From Cannabis sativa (Eukaryota > Streptophyta > Magnoliopsida > Rosales > Cannabaceae), in contig NC_083603.1 of NCBI RefSeq assembly GCF_029168945.1, forward strand, positions 53,268,406-53,332,405: a DNA stretch of 64,000 nt. Reading direction: 5' to 3'. The translations under genes were made by a program, and so were the position numbers. The notes beneath the pieces were generated by a model, which saw only the letters and a program-made list of their open reading frames with translations, did no database searches and was not told where the DNA came from. Positions 1-10,421 of this stretch are shown here, in pieces. The stretch's first letter is position 1; each line of letters starts with the position of its first letter.

Positions 1-81
1 GTGCCTATCCATATAAATAGTTTCAAGGATGTCTACCTGGTTTATGAACTCATGGATACAAATCTACACCAAGTTGCTTAG
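1..81 (+). pseudogene. MAP-kinase-like fragment (kinase subdomain V region)
   Basis: Frame 1 from the first base reads 26 codons, then TAG at 79-81. The stretch FKDVYLVYELMDTNLHQ matches the hinge region of plant MAP kinases (family pattern: F-DVYIVYELMDTDLHQ). Downstream, in another frame, residues resembling the following helix may continue to about 140, but weakly. The D-to-N change in the DTDLHQ motif, the early stop and the absence of later kinase motifs (HRDLK, DFG) within the next 500 bases argue for a pseudogene or a captured fragment, not the end of an active gene. The window edge hides whatever lies upstream, so an exon of a gene cannot be fully excluded. Confidence 0.55.
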
Positions 82-628
82 TTTTTTCAAGCATTTCAAT
101 AGTATATTGGTCCCAGTTGCATGTAGAGAAAATTAATAATCCTAAATTGATCTTTTAAACTCATAATCTCATGAAAAGCAACTAGCTTGGTAACAGTTGC
201 CTCAAAACATAGTGATCAATGCTAAGTTTTCTTAATGATCTTACCTTTTTTCTATTGATGAATGTCTCTGTACGAAAGATATTAGTATCTTAGTAAAAAT
301 ATTGATATTAAATTGGCTTGGAGAACCAGCAAAATATTACATCTTTAGTGTAATAACAAGATAACTCATTTTTGTTGCTCTTTTTACTTAAGTTGGTATT
401 ATTTCAGAATGATTACAACTCACCATCTTAGTAAAGCACTAAGTGCTTCAAGCGAGTACAGTTCAAGCAAACATATTAGTTTCATATTTTTGAATTGGAA
501 TTGGGTATTATAATTTGGAAAGTGAGATTGAGAAAGAAGTTAGAAATTTGAAGAAAACTTATCAGTGTTTATTTTTTATGTGCTTTAGATTATTATTCTA
601 CTTTTTTTTTGGCTATGATGGTTATGAT
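82..628. other. AT-rich flank, no recognisable gene
   Basis: I see no convincing coding or RNA signal here. It is the pre-insertion flank of Copia-1 and may belong to the same Helitron-like unit whose 3' end appears at 19421-19449 on the other side of the insertion. Confidence 0.5.
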
Positions 629-633
629 ATTAG

Positions 634-1143
634 TATTAGAATATTTTTATTTATGGAAATTATTTTCTAATTAAGGAAATGATTTTCTATTTAAGGAAAT
701 AAATAAATAATTGATTTTCTGATAAATGAATATTTTATATTCATTGAATCTGGACAAAATCAATTATGTAATATTCTATATATGGTCAGATTTCTATATT
801 CATTACCTGATTTGATTTCCTGAATTAATTGTCAAAATATTCTGACAATTAATGTGGCGCAGATACTGATGGAGTATCTCACCTATAAATATAGGGTGTC
901 GGTCCCCGAGCTCCTCACTCATTCTGAATTCATTCAGCAAATTCCATCTAAAGAGAGTTGAGAGAGCGAGGAAGCCCGAACTCCAATACCGAAGCTATCG
1001 CAGGGATTGAAGCTCAAAGATCAATGGCTGGAGGTACATCGATCCTTTCATTGCATATATTATTGATATGATTACAGTTTATTTTCCGCATTTCATATCA
1101 TTTGTATATGCTATATTACATACACTATATATATAGTCTAACA
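634..1143 (+). repeat. Copia-1 5' LTR
   Basis: The 510-bp LTR begins TATTAGA and ends TCTAACA. It is repeated at 18784-19291 and, truncated, at 10178-10421. It holds a TATA box, a transcribed leader without any upstream ATG, and the first ATG (1024) of the predicted spliced gag. Confidence 0.95.
884..890 (+). promoter_or_regulatory. TATA box of Copia-1 5' LTR
   Basis: TATAAAT lies about 250 bp into the LTR. By plant spacing, transcription would start near 910-920. The same motif is present in the 3' LTR. The truncated LTR at 10178-10421 stops just before it. Confidence 0.7.
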
Positions 1144-1145
1144 GT

Positions 1146-1157
1146 TGGTATCAGAGC
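1146..1157 (+). other. Primer-binding site of Copia-1
   Basis: TGGTATCAGAGC, complementary to the 3' end of plant initiator Met-tRNA, starts 2 bases after the LTR. It sits inside the predicted intron. Confidence 0.9.
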
Positions 1158-1940
1158 GGATTTATCTCTGCCTTGATTTTATTTGAGTTTCATATATATA
1201 TATACATACATGTACTGTTCATATATATATTTGTTATGTTCGGTTCGTATATATACATATACTCATATTCATATAATCCCAAATATATATATAAAATTCA
1301 TACATATACACATATACATATATACATTTGTTCATAAATTTATATATATATAATACATTCATGTACAACGTACGTACAGTATGTATATATATTTTTTATT
1401 TTTTTTTTGTATATTTACGTATATGTATATATGTTTATATATATTGTATATTATATATATGTTTTATCACATAATAATAATCATAATATTCATTTTTATT
1501 TATGTGATATATACATGCATATATATATATATATACATGCATATAGATATATAAACACGATCGGTCCATTTTAGTTTTTTCTATTTTTCATTTTTCGGTG
1601 TTTATTTCGAATTCTAAATATATTGCTATGTTCGTATAGTATTATAGATCGATCTAAGCATTGAAAATCTATTGAAAAACTTAAGGATGGAAATTTTTTC
1701 CGGTTAAAACTTTTTCGGACCCGATTAATTTCGTGATATTAAAGTATATATTTTTTCGTGTTTTCGTGCATAAAATCTATGTGGATCTCTTTATTATTTG
1801 ATTTAAAACATTTTAGATTTGAAAACACGCAATTTGGTCGTCGGAAACGCAATTTCCGATCGGGTTTGGGTCGGGTTCGACGGACCCGCGTGCAGAAAAA
1901 CGGGTCAAAATCGACCCGGTTTGGCTGTAGAAGGCGACGC

Positions 1941-2262
1941 AAACGACATGTCGTTTGTCAAAAAACGACGTGTCGTTTGCCCAAAAACGACGTGTCGTTT
2001 GTCAAAAAACGACGTGTCGTTTGAAAGGCTTCATTTCAGCTGTCGTTTATAGTAAACGACATGTCGTTTTTCACACTATGAAAAAACGACATGTCGTTTT
2101 TCGTCTTGATAGGAGCCCTTCAGAGATAAAAAACGACGTGTCGTTTTTCCACAATTTCCCCTTGTGGAAAAACGACGTGTCGTTTGCTTGCATTTTCAGC
2201 CCCTTCAAATTTTGGAAAAACGACGTGTCGTTTTGCTTTTTGCAAAAAACGACATGTCGTTT
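1941..2262. repeat. Ten-copy array of a 16-bp palindromic motif
   Basis: AAACGACRTGTCGTTT occurs at 1941, 1963, 1985, 2007, 2054, 2084, 2131, 2170, 2218 and 2247. Copies with A at the variable position are perfect palindromes; those with G contain ACGTGTC, which matches the ABRE/bZIP consensus ACGTGKC. Intervals range from 22 to 54 bp, the first three being exactly 22. A degenerate half-copy lies near 2040. Open frames across the array (repeating KNDVSF/KRRVV) are translations of the repeat, not genes. Confidence 0.9.
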
Positions 2263-2279
2263 GGCAGTGTGGATTTTTC

Positions 2280-3500
2280 AAAAAAAAAAAAAAAAGGGAA
2301 AAATTCCGAATTTTTTTTTTATAAATTTTTATTTATTTGGAATATTAATTATTTTCCCATTTCAGTGTTAATTTAGTCAATAAATTGCATTTAGTTAATT
2401 TTCCATTTTTGTTTAATACATATATATAGTATAAATTGAAAATAGAAATTTGTTTAAATTTGGTAATTTATTACATGATTTATTTAGGCATGTAAAAATT
2501 GTGCTAATTTGTGCATTTAATTATATATTACCAAATTTCTGCAATTTATTGTCTAAATTAATTTTGAAAAATCTGCCATTAATTTCATATTAAGGAATTT
2601 GCATTTAATTAATGATCATACATTAATTGTATTATTTTGTATTTATTTGACAAATTTATGTTTAATGCAATTAATTTAGATTTGTATGATTTAAATGCTA
2701 TACATAAATTCCTTTTATAGTGCTAGATATATTTAGAAATATTCAAACATTAAGATAGGTTGAATATTTTATTTAGCAATTAAGTTTCATAAAACTTCAT
2801 AAAATTATTCATAAAATATTCATAAAACTTTATAAAATGAATAAAATATGAATAAAACGTAAGTAGTTTTGTGGTTTGACATAAGAAAACATGAACCTGG
2901 GACAAATGCTCATATCTAGAACGGTTTTTAATGATCTTCGGACGACCACACTAGGAGCACTAATCTCAGTGATTGTCTATTATGTTAATAACGAAATTAC
3001 TTTTTGGTAGAGCCCAATACCTAATGTCTAAAGTGAAAATATAATTTTTTTATAATTAGGGAGTAGCCACAGCATCTTTAATTATATAAAATTATATATT
3101 AATTAAAATTCACCTTAATGGACAAAACTTGTAATTAATTATTTGGATATAATAATTTTACCCCACAGGAGTTTTATTATATTTTTATAATTAATTAGGA
3201 TAATATATTAAGTTAAATTCTCTTAATTTACCCCACAGGGAGTTATGAGGATTTGATTTAATAGTGTTATCACAAATTTTAATTAAAGATAGATTTCATT
3301 CCTCCATTAATCTAAATTAAATATTTCATTAAATCTATCATAAAGTTCATACAATTTTATTAGATTTAAAATTTAGCCCACATGCAATTTTAGATTTAAT
3401 AAAATTTTCATCTTCATCATGTTTCTACATTGGTAAAACATGAATTCATTAAAGCCTCAATTCTTTTAACATCTAAATTTTTTGTAATCCTATTCTTGCA
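2280..3500. other. AT-rich leader of Copia-1 without coding signal
   Basis: Low-complexity A/T sequence between the palindromic array and the gag acceptor site. I see no ORF or RNA gene. The fragment ACCCCACAGG(G)AGTT recurs near 3160 and 3230. Confidence 0.6.
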
Positions 3501-4063
3501 GCTATTTCATCCACCTCTAAATATGCTGAAATTACTAGTGAAATCCCTGAGCTTAGGAGTGACAACTTCAAAATCTGGAAGGAACGAGTTCTTCTCCACC
3601 TAGCTTGCACTGACATGGATTATGCAATAAGAAAAGATGAACCAGCTGCTATCACTGATACTAGCACTGCTGCTGAGATTGCACTACGTGAAAAGTGGGA
3701 GCAATCTAATCGTCTTTGCATCATGTTCATTATGTCCAGAATTCCTATGGGAATGCGTGGATCGGTGGAGCCACCTGAGAAGGTGAAAGACTTTATCAAA
3801 GTTATGGATGAGCAGTTTGACACTTCGTATAAATCTTTGTTCATCAACCTCATCCAAGAGTTCTCGTCCACAAAACTCACCGTGTTAAAGGAGTTCGAGA
3901 ACATATTTCTAAAATGAGGGACATCACGCTCATTTGAAGAAACTCGACGTTATCATTCCACGATACCTTCCTGGTTCATTACATCCTTCACAATCTTCCT
4001 CCACAGTATGGGCCTTTCAAAATTTCCTACAACACACATAAAGAAAAATAGACTATCAATGAA

Positions 4064-5305
4064 TTGATGACCATGTGTGTTCAAGAGGAAGCCAGGCTCC
4101 TACAAGAGCAAGGAGAAAGTGTTCACCTGACCACTCAACCTAAGAAACGCAAGCCATTCAAGAAGAACAAAGGGAAAAAGCCCATGGCTCCCAAGGCTGC
4201 CATAAAGAAAGATTCCATCAAATGTTTCTTTTGTAAACAAAAGGGACATGCTAAAAGGGAGTGCAGCCAGTTCAAGAAATGGATGGATGACAAAGGTAAT
4301 CCAATTTCCTTAGTATGTTATGAATCTAATATGGCTAATGTTAATCTTAACACATGGTGGATTGATTCTGGTTCAACAATTCACATAACAAATTCCTTGC
4401 AGGATATTCAAAATCTAAGGAAGCCAGTGGCAAGTGAGCAAAGCATCTTATCTGGAAACAAGATGGGCTCACATGTGGAAGCTATTGGAACATGCAATTT
4501 AGTTTTAAATAATGGTTTTATTTTAAAGTTAGAAAAGACCTTTTATGTACCAAGTTTCTCTAGAAACTTGATTTCAGTTTCAAGACTTATACCCTTTGGT
4601 TTTTCCTTTACATTTTCAGACAAATATTTTAATTTATATTATAAATCTGAATGTGTTGGAAATGGTATTTTGTCTGATGGTCTTTACTGCCTTAATTTAC
4701 AAAATAATACCACTAATAATGTTATGCATGTTCGCGCTGGCACTAAAAGATGTGTTATGAAAGAGGATTCCTGTACATTGTGGCACCGGAGATTGGGACA
4801 TATCTCCATTGATAGAATTAAAAGGTTGGTAAAAGATGGGGTACTCAATACCTTAGATTTTACTGACTTTGATACTTGTGTGGATTGCATTAAGGGAAAG
4901 CAAACCTCCAAGTCTGTCAAAACTAGTGTCCATAGGAGTTCTGAAATATTAGAAATCATACATACTGATATATGTAGTCCAGATATGGAGTCACATGGTC
5001 AGAAATACTTCATCTCATTCATAGATGATTACTCACGCTACATGTATATCTACTTACTTCATAATAAAAGTGAAGCATTAGATGTCTTTAAGATATTTAA
5101 AGCTGAAGTAGAGAAACAATGCAACAAGCAAATTAAGATAGTGAGATCAGATAGAGGAGGTGAGTATTATGGTAGATACACAGAAGATGGACAAGCACCT
5201 GGTGCATTTGCGAAGTTTCTTGAAGAAAATGGGATTGTTGACCATTACACCTTGCCCGTACACCCGAGCAAAATGGTGTTGCGTAAAGAAGAAACCGAAC
5301 ATTAA
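4064..5305 (+). CDS. Copia-1 Gag C-terminus, protease and integrase (partial, frameshifted)
   Basis: The 413-codon open frame holds a CCHC zinc knuckle (C54, C57, H62, C67), a pepsin-type protease with Asp-Ser-Gly at residues 101-103, the GAG-pre-integrase HHCC finger (H241, H245, C272, C275) and the integrase core with Asp302 and Asp363. The frame is lost just before the third catalytic residue of the DDE triad: expected Q-N-G-V-A-E is shifted at about 5265-5285, and the rest continues in other frames from 5305. The first ATG is arbitrary, since this is the middle of a polyprotein. In a working element these proteins would act in the virus-like particle (processing) and in the nucleus (integration). 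Confidence 0.85.
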   Translation: MMTMCVQEEARLLQEQGESVHLTTQPKKRKPFKKNKGKKPMAPKAAIKKDSIKCFFCKQKGHAKRECSQFKKWMDDKGNPISLVCYESNMANVNLNTWWIDSGSTIHITNSLQDIQNLRKPVASEQSILSGNKMGSHVEAIGTCNLVLNNGFILKLEKTFYVPSFSRNLISVSRLIPFGFSFTFSDKYFNLYYKSECVGNGILSDGLYCLNLQNNTTNNVMHVRAGTKRCVMKEDSCTLWHRRLGHISIDRIKRLVKDGVLNTLDFTDFDTCVDCIKGKQTSKSVKTSVHRSSEILEIIHTDICSPDMESHGQKYFISFIDDYSRYMYIYLLHNKSEALDVFKIFKAEVEKQCNKQIKIVRSDRGGEYYGRYTEDGQAPGAFAKFLEENGIVDHYTLPVHPSKMVLRKEETEH

Positions 5306-6497
5306 TGGACATGGTGCGGAGTATGCTTAGTAGCAACTCTAATCTTCCTAAATCCTTGTGGACCGAAGCATTAAAGACATCCGTGTACATATTAAACCGA
5401 GTTCCAACAAAGGCGGTCTCAAAAACTCCTTTTGAATTATGGAAAGGTTGGAAACCAAGTTTGAATCATGTACGCATTTGGGGATGTCCATCCGAAGTCG
5501 AATATATAATCCACAAGAGAAGAAATTGGACCCAAGGACCATAAGCGGATTCTTTATAGGGTACGCTGAAAAGTCTAAAGGTTACAAGTTTTATTGTCCA
5601 TCTCATAGCACAAGAATTGTGGAATCAAGGAATGCAAAATTTCTTGAGAATGCCTTGAACAGTGGGAGTGATCAATCAAAGGACTTAGGTCCTGAGAAAG
5701 ATCCTTCAGAACCTTCCACTTCAAAAGCAAGATTGATAATGGTTAACACTCCTGTAGTTCAAACGAATGTTGAACAACCATTACCAATCACTGAAGATCC
5801 ACAAGTTGGTAATGATAATCCAGTAGATCAAAATGTTCAAGAGTTGCCTGCAACTGTTGAACAACCTGCTGAACTCTTGAACATTCTTTGCTCCCCAAGA
5901 GCATGTTGGTGAAGTCTTAAGAAGATCTACTAGACCTATCAAACCAAAGATTTACAAAGACTATGTTGTGTATTTATTAGAATCTGATATTGGAATTGGA
6001 AATGATCCAGAAACGTTTTTACAAGCTATGAACAGTAGAGAATCAAAATTGTTGTACAATGCTATGGATGATGAAATGAATTCTATGAGGTGCAACAGAG
6101 TCTGGGAACTTGTAAAGTTGCCTAATGGGGCGAGAGCCATTGCCTGTAAATGGGTCTATAAAACTAAGAAAGACTCATTAGGCAACACTGAGAGGTACAA
6201 AGCGAGACTTGTTGCTAAAGGATTCACTCAAGAGGAAGGAATTGACTATACGGAGACTTTTTCTCCTGTATCAAAGAAAGATTCCCTCAGAGTCATCTTG
6301 GCATTAGTTGCTCATTTTGATTTAGAGCTGGAGCAGATGGATGTAAAAAACTGCTTTTCTGAATGGTGATCTAGAGGAGGAGGTATACATGAAACAACCA
6401 GAAGGATTCTCCTCTAGTGAAGGTCAGGATTTGGTATGCAAGCTCAAGAAGTCCATCTATGGATTAAAACAAGCATCCCGCCAATGGTATTTAAAAT
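5305..6497 (+). pseudogene. Copia-1 integrase tail and N-terminal reverse transcriptase, broken
   Basis: Three frames succeed each other: 5305-5544 (integrase C-terminal part, with the motif [18 protein letters not shown]), 5439-5912 (linker) and 5968-6369 (reverse transcriptase palm/fingers, ACKWVYKTK and VAKGFTQEEGIDY). The copia motif [13 protein letters not shown] follows in a shifted frame up to 6497, where the TTCAT target of Gypsy-1 interrupts it. At least three frameshifts are needed to read through. Continuation is at 8800 and again at 17409. Confidence 0.85.
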
Positions 6498-6502
6498 TTC
6501 AT

Positions 6503-8794
6503 TGTAACACCCTAACTACCTTAGGCGTATTACGTGATTTTTAAACGTACTGTGCAGCTCGTTGCTAATCAACGAGGTTTATGGAAAAACGTGATTAATT
6601 AAAATTTTGCTTTTTAATTAAACTTATAAACCATATTACAAAAGACTCGGGATCCCGATTATAAAATCATTTACAAAAAGGTTTAACTGTTTAACCATTA
6701 CATAAAAATAAAAGTCGTCTAACGACCAGTTACAAAAATTCAGCCTTGCTGTCCCGAGGATCGTACGCTCCAGGCCTAACCGCCACGACATGTACAATCT
6801 CATAAGCTCGCTCACGGTCCATCAGCTATAGCCTTGCCTTTACCTACACATAAACGTAAACTGTGAGTCGACAGACTCAGTAAGAAAAGCATAATAATAC
6901 CCATACATAATTCTAACTGCCGTGTCCAACACGATACTGAGTCCCGCTACTGCCATGTCCAACATGGTACTGAGCCACTACTGCCATGTCCAACATGGTA
7001 CTGAGTTCTGAACGTTCATAGGGACGGTACTATTGACACGTAACAACCTGATCGGTCGAACCGGTCATACTCCGCCGCCGGGTCATACTCCGGCTGTACC
7101 GACGTGTTACTATATCCTCCTGATCGGTCGAACCGGTCATACTCCGGCTGCTGGTCATACTCCAGCCTGTACCGACGGGATACGTCAATAGCACGGAACC
7201 ACCAACCAAGTGTCAGCCTGATCGGTCAAACCGGTCATACTCATTCTTGGTCATACTCCAGCCTGTACCGACGTGACAGGGTTGGAAGGTTCGAAGCCAA
7301 CATACAACTAATGTAATCTAATAGGCTTCCTACATGCACGCTAAACATGTAATCTACATATGCATACTGTTATACTAATCTTACCTGGATTCCGAATTTA
7401 GGTGTGCCGGTCAACCTGACTCGAACTGAAGCTGAGCGGCGGATTACTGGCTCCTAAACCATAAAAATCACAACGCTATAAGTGACACGCTAAATCACTT
7501 CCCGGGGACTTAAACTAGGAACTAAAAGTTTCCCTATCGATAAAAAGCATGGCAATACCCCTAAAAACATAAAAACGAGGAAAACACGGGTTCTGAAAAA
7601 TTCCCCAACCGGCAGACCGGTTGCCCAACCGGAATTCCGGTTCTGGGAATTACTGAACCCTCATCCGGAATTCCGGTTGCACAACCGGAATTCCGGTTCC
7701 TCGCAGGAATTTTTCAAAAATTCCTAACTCAACCAAATCAAACCCTAATGGTTCCAAACCTTCCAGACCTGCTCTAAATACCCCAAAGAACAAATCTAAG
7801 GCATCAAACTAACCCAGAATTCACAGATACACAACATGCCATTAAAGCTCAAGCTTTGAGTTCTAAACTCAAACTTGAGCAAAACCCACAAACATGCAAT
7901 AAAACCTGGTTAATTCTACTTAACTAAGCATGAATAAGCTTCTGAAATCAAGTAAAAACATACACAACAACCCAGCAACAGATTCAATCAATTCTCTTTG
8001 AAAACCATATTTTGAGCTAAAACTTCCAAATTTGAGCAAAGCAATTTAACATTCATTACTAACAACCTAAATAATCACAAATCAACATACTTAAATCTCA
8101 GGAACAACAACAATATTTCAGCAGCAACAAAATCAAAGAATCAAGCATGCATCACATTAGAACTCATCCAAAATTTCAAAGAACATGTAAGGAAGCTAGA
8201 GCAAAGTTTACCTTGTCTAGGATTACTTAGATTTTTCTAAAATAACTTGAATTCACCAAGAAAATCCAGCCCTAGCTGCTCCCTAAGCTTGGCCGAAAAT
8301 GAGAGGAAAGAAAGAGAGAGGAAGCTTTGAAAATTCTATTTTTCCTTTACTTAGTAATTTTGTAAAAATTTGGAATAAAGTAAATACACTTAACATATAA
8401 CACTTTCAGCCACATAACATTAAAATAAACATTATTTTCCAATTCATCAAGTCACATAAGACAAAACACTAATGGGGCAAAAAGACCATTTTGCCCCTCC
8501 ACCATAAAATCACATAAATCATACTAAAGGGGTATTTTTGGGACATTCTAAATTCCCGGCCATTCCCGACATTCCCAATGTCTAAAACCCGTCCCCAAAT
8601 TACTAACATACTAAGTTGTGATTTCTACTGAGCCAAACGCCGAGTTCCAAAATACCGGGCACCAGAATTACAAAATATGCAAGCTACTGAATAACATAAA
8701 TAACAGTATAATAAATTATTTAAATAGCTATAAATAATTTCATAATTAATCATAAACAACTGCTAATTTCCAAATTAACTAAGCGGGCTTTACA
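6503..8794 (-). repeat. Gypsy-1 3' LTR (left copy)
   Basis: The 2292-bp unit begins TGTAACACCC and ends GGGCTTTACA on the + strand and is almost identical to 15119-17403. TTCAT lies directly on both sides, so taken alone it looks like a solo LTR. It holds a palindrome cluster at 7627-7698 and repeated GGTCATACTCCGGC-like units at 7064-7275. Confidence 0.93.
7627..7698. repeat. AACCGGAATTCCGGTT palindrome cluster in Gypsy-1 LTR
   Basis: Perfect 16-bp palindromes at 7627-7642 and 7683-7698 and one with a two-base edge mismatch at 7663-7678. The right-hand LTR copy has all three damaged within CCGG (around 16240-16310). Confidence 0.85.
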
Positions 8795-8799
8795 TTCAT

Positions 8800-9876
8800 G
8801 ATGTCATCTCTTCCTTTGGATTTGAAGAGAATGTCATGGATCAATGCATATACCTGAAGGAAAGTGGGAGTAAAATTTGTTTTCTTGTTTTATATGTGGA
8901 CGATATTCTTCTTGCATCCAATGATAAAGGGTTGCTACGTGAAGTGAAACAATTTATTTCAAAGAACTTTGAGATGAAAGACATGGGTGAAGCATCCTAT
9001 GTCATAGGCATTAAGATTCATAGAGATAGATACCGAGGTATCTTAGGTTTATCTCAAGAAGCCTACATCAATAGAGTTTTAGAAAGATTTCATATGAAAG
9101 ATTTTTTACCGAGCGTTGCTCCAATTGTGAAGGGTGATAAATTAAATTTGAGCTAGTGCCCAAAGAATGATTTTGAAAGAGAACAAATGAAGAACATTCC
9201 TTATGCTTCTGCTGTCGGAAGCCTAATGTATGCTCAGGTGTGCACAAGACCCGACATTGCTTATTCTGTCGGAATGTTAGGAAGATTTCGAAGTAACCCG
9301 GTGATAGACCCTTTGGAAAGCCGCAAAGAAAGTAATGAGGTATCTTCGTGGTACTAAGGATTACAAACCGATGTTCAAACGGGCGACAATCTAGAAGTAG
9401 TTGGCCACTCGGACTCGGCATTTCATTTGGTTGCGGTGATTCACGTAAATCTACATCCGGTTACGTGTTTATGTTTCTTTGGTGGAGCTGTGTCCTGGAG
9501 GAGTAACAAACAAACTTTGACTGCTACTTCTACTATGGAGGCTGAGTTCGTTTCTTGTTTTGAGGCTACATCACATGGTGTATGGCTAAAGAGTTTCATT
9601 TCAGGCCTTAGAGTGGTTGATTCCATTGCAAGGCCGCTAAAGATGTTCTGTGACAATTCAGCTGCTGTTTTCATGGCTAAGAACAACAAAAGTGGAAGTC
9701 GAAACAAGCACATCGACATTAAGTACTTAGCTATTAGAGAACGTGTTAAGGAAAATAAAGTGGTCATTCAACACATTAGCACTGAATTGATGATTGCCGA
9801 TCCTATGACAAAAGGCTTGCCACCTCATAAATTCAAGGATCATGTAGAGAACATGGGACTTGGTTCCCTTATGTAA
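8800..9876 (+). pseudogene. Copia-1 reverse transcriptase and RNase H, left copy
   Basis: Reading continues from the TTCAT site (DVISSFGFEEN...) into 8836-9156 with the YVDD catalytic box (LYVDDILLASND). A TAG at 9154-9156 replaces an expected Gln codon and is shared with the right copy. The region 9180-9420 is broken into several frames, with most disruptions at CAG/CTG positions relative to the right copy. The RNase H part (9427-9876) keeps the SRNKHIDIKY and ADPMTKGLP motifs up to a normal TAA stop. Confidence 0.9.
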
Positions 9877-10177
9877 TTTGTACAAATAAAGTTATTATTA
9901 ATGAAACTCTTATTTTGATTTTTCTCATATTTATGCGCATCTTAATTTTACATTTGAGAAAAATTTCAAAGGACCTGAATAAACATAAGGTTTAGGGTTT
10001 ATTCACTTAAGTACATTGCCACATAAAGTACATTATTATTTAATAAATGTATTGTAATACATGGAAGATAATACTCGATTCATAATGAGGACATGTCGCT
10101 ATGATTCGTATGTTTATTATATAATGAGGAACGTTTGGTTTGAATATTTTAGTTTAAATGCTGACCAAGTGGGAGAA
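9877..10177 (+). other. Copia-1 3' untranslated region and polypurine tract, left copy
   Basis: Non-coding tail ending in the polypurine tract AAGTGGGAGAA (10167-10177), which primes plus-strand synthesis and directly abuts the LTR start. Confidence 0.85.
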
Positions 10178-10421
10178 TATTAGAATATTTTTATTTATGG
10201 AAATTATTTTCTAATTAAGGAAATGATTTTCTATTTAAGGAAATAAATAAATAATTGATTTTCTGATAAATGAATATTTTATATTCATTGAATCTGGACA
10301 AAATCAATTATGTAATATTCTATATATGGTCAGATTTCTATATTCATTACCTGATTTGATTTCCTGAATTAATTGTCAAAATATTCTGACAATTAATGTG
10401 GCGCAGATACTGATGGAGTAT
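10178..10421 (+). repeat. Truncated Copia-1 LTR fused to Gypsy-1 pol
   Basis: 244 bases match the 5' LTR from its first base, then stop just upstream of the TATA box. From about 10418 the sequence is Gypsy-1 pol in reverse. The shared GTAT (ATAC on the minus strand) at 10418-10421 is a 4-bp microhomology. Confidence 0.9.

Larger units (their letters stand above)
1034..3501 (+). other. Predicted 2.47-kb intron in Copia-1 leader
   Basis: Donor GGAG|GTACAT at 1033/1034 and acceptor TTCTTGCAG|CT at 3501/3502, the latter preceded by a pyrimidine-rich stretch. The intron is AT-rich, contains the last 110 bases of the LTR, the primer-binding site, TA-rich repeats (1190-1560) and the palindromic array at 1941-2262. 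Removing it joins the LTR start codon to Gag in frame. Confidence 0.6.
1024..4063 (+). pseudogene. gag: Copia-1 gag, predicted spliced; second exon broken
   Basis: Predicted exon 1 is 1024-1033 inside the LTR (ATG GCT GGA G); predicted exon 2 starts at 3502 after a TTCTTGCAG acceptor. The junction restores an Ala codon, and the frame then runs openly through a SKYAEITSEIP motif and a DNFKIWKERV motif, typical of the N-terminal region of this kind of copia Gag, to a stop near 3917. No ATG precedes these motifs in exon 2: the first in-frame ATG (3615) would remove them. After about 3900 the Gag similarity shifts frame (MRDIT near 3913), meets stops near 3940 and at 4049-4051, and resumes in the frame beginning at 4064. 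The splicing is inferred from signals and frame, not from transcripts. Confidence 0.7.

Noticed and set aside
1941..2262. CRISPR-like array
   Set aside because: The repeats are 16-bp palindromes with irregular 6-38 bp gaps in a plant retrotransposon leader; no cas genes and a eukaryotic context.
1758..2371. Overlapping open frames with repeating KNDVSF/KRRVV peptides
   Set aside because: They are translations of the 16-bp palindromic array in several frames, inside the non-coding leader of Copia-1; no start context or family similarity.
6503..8794. Independent solo gypsy LTR
   Set aside because: TTCAT on both sides fits a solo LTR, but the same TTCAT site serves the right-hand LTR and the adjoining copia tail is also duplicated, so it is better read as part of the duplication/recombination.
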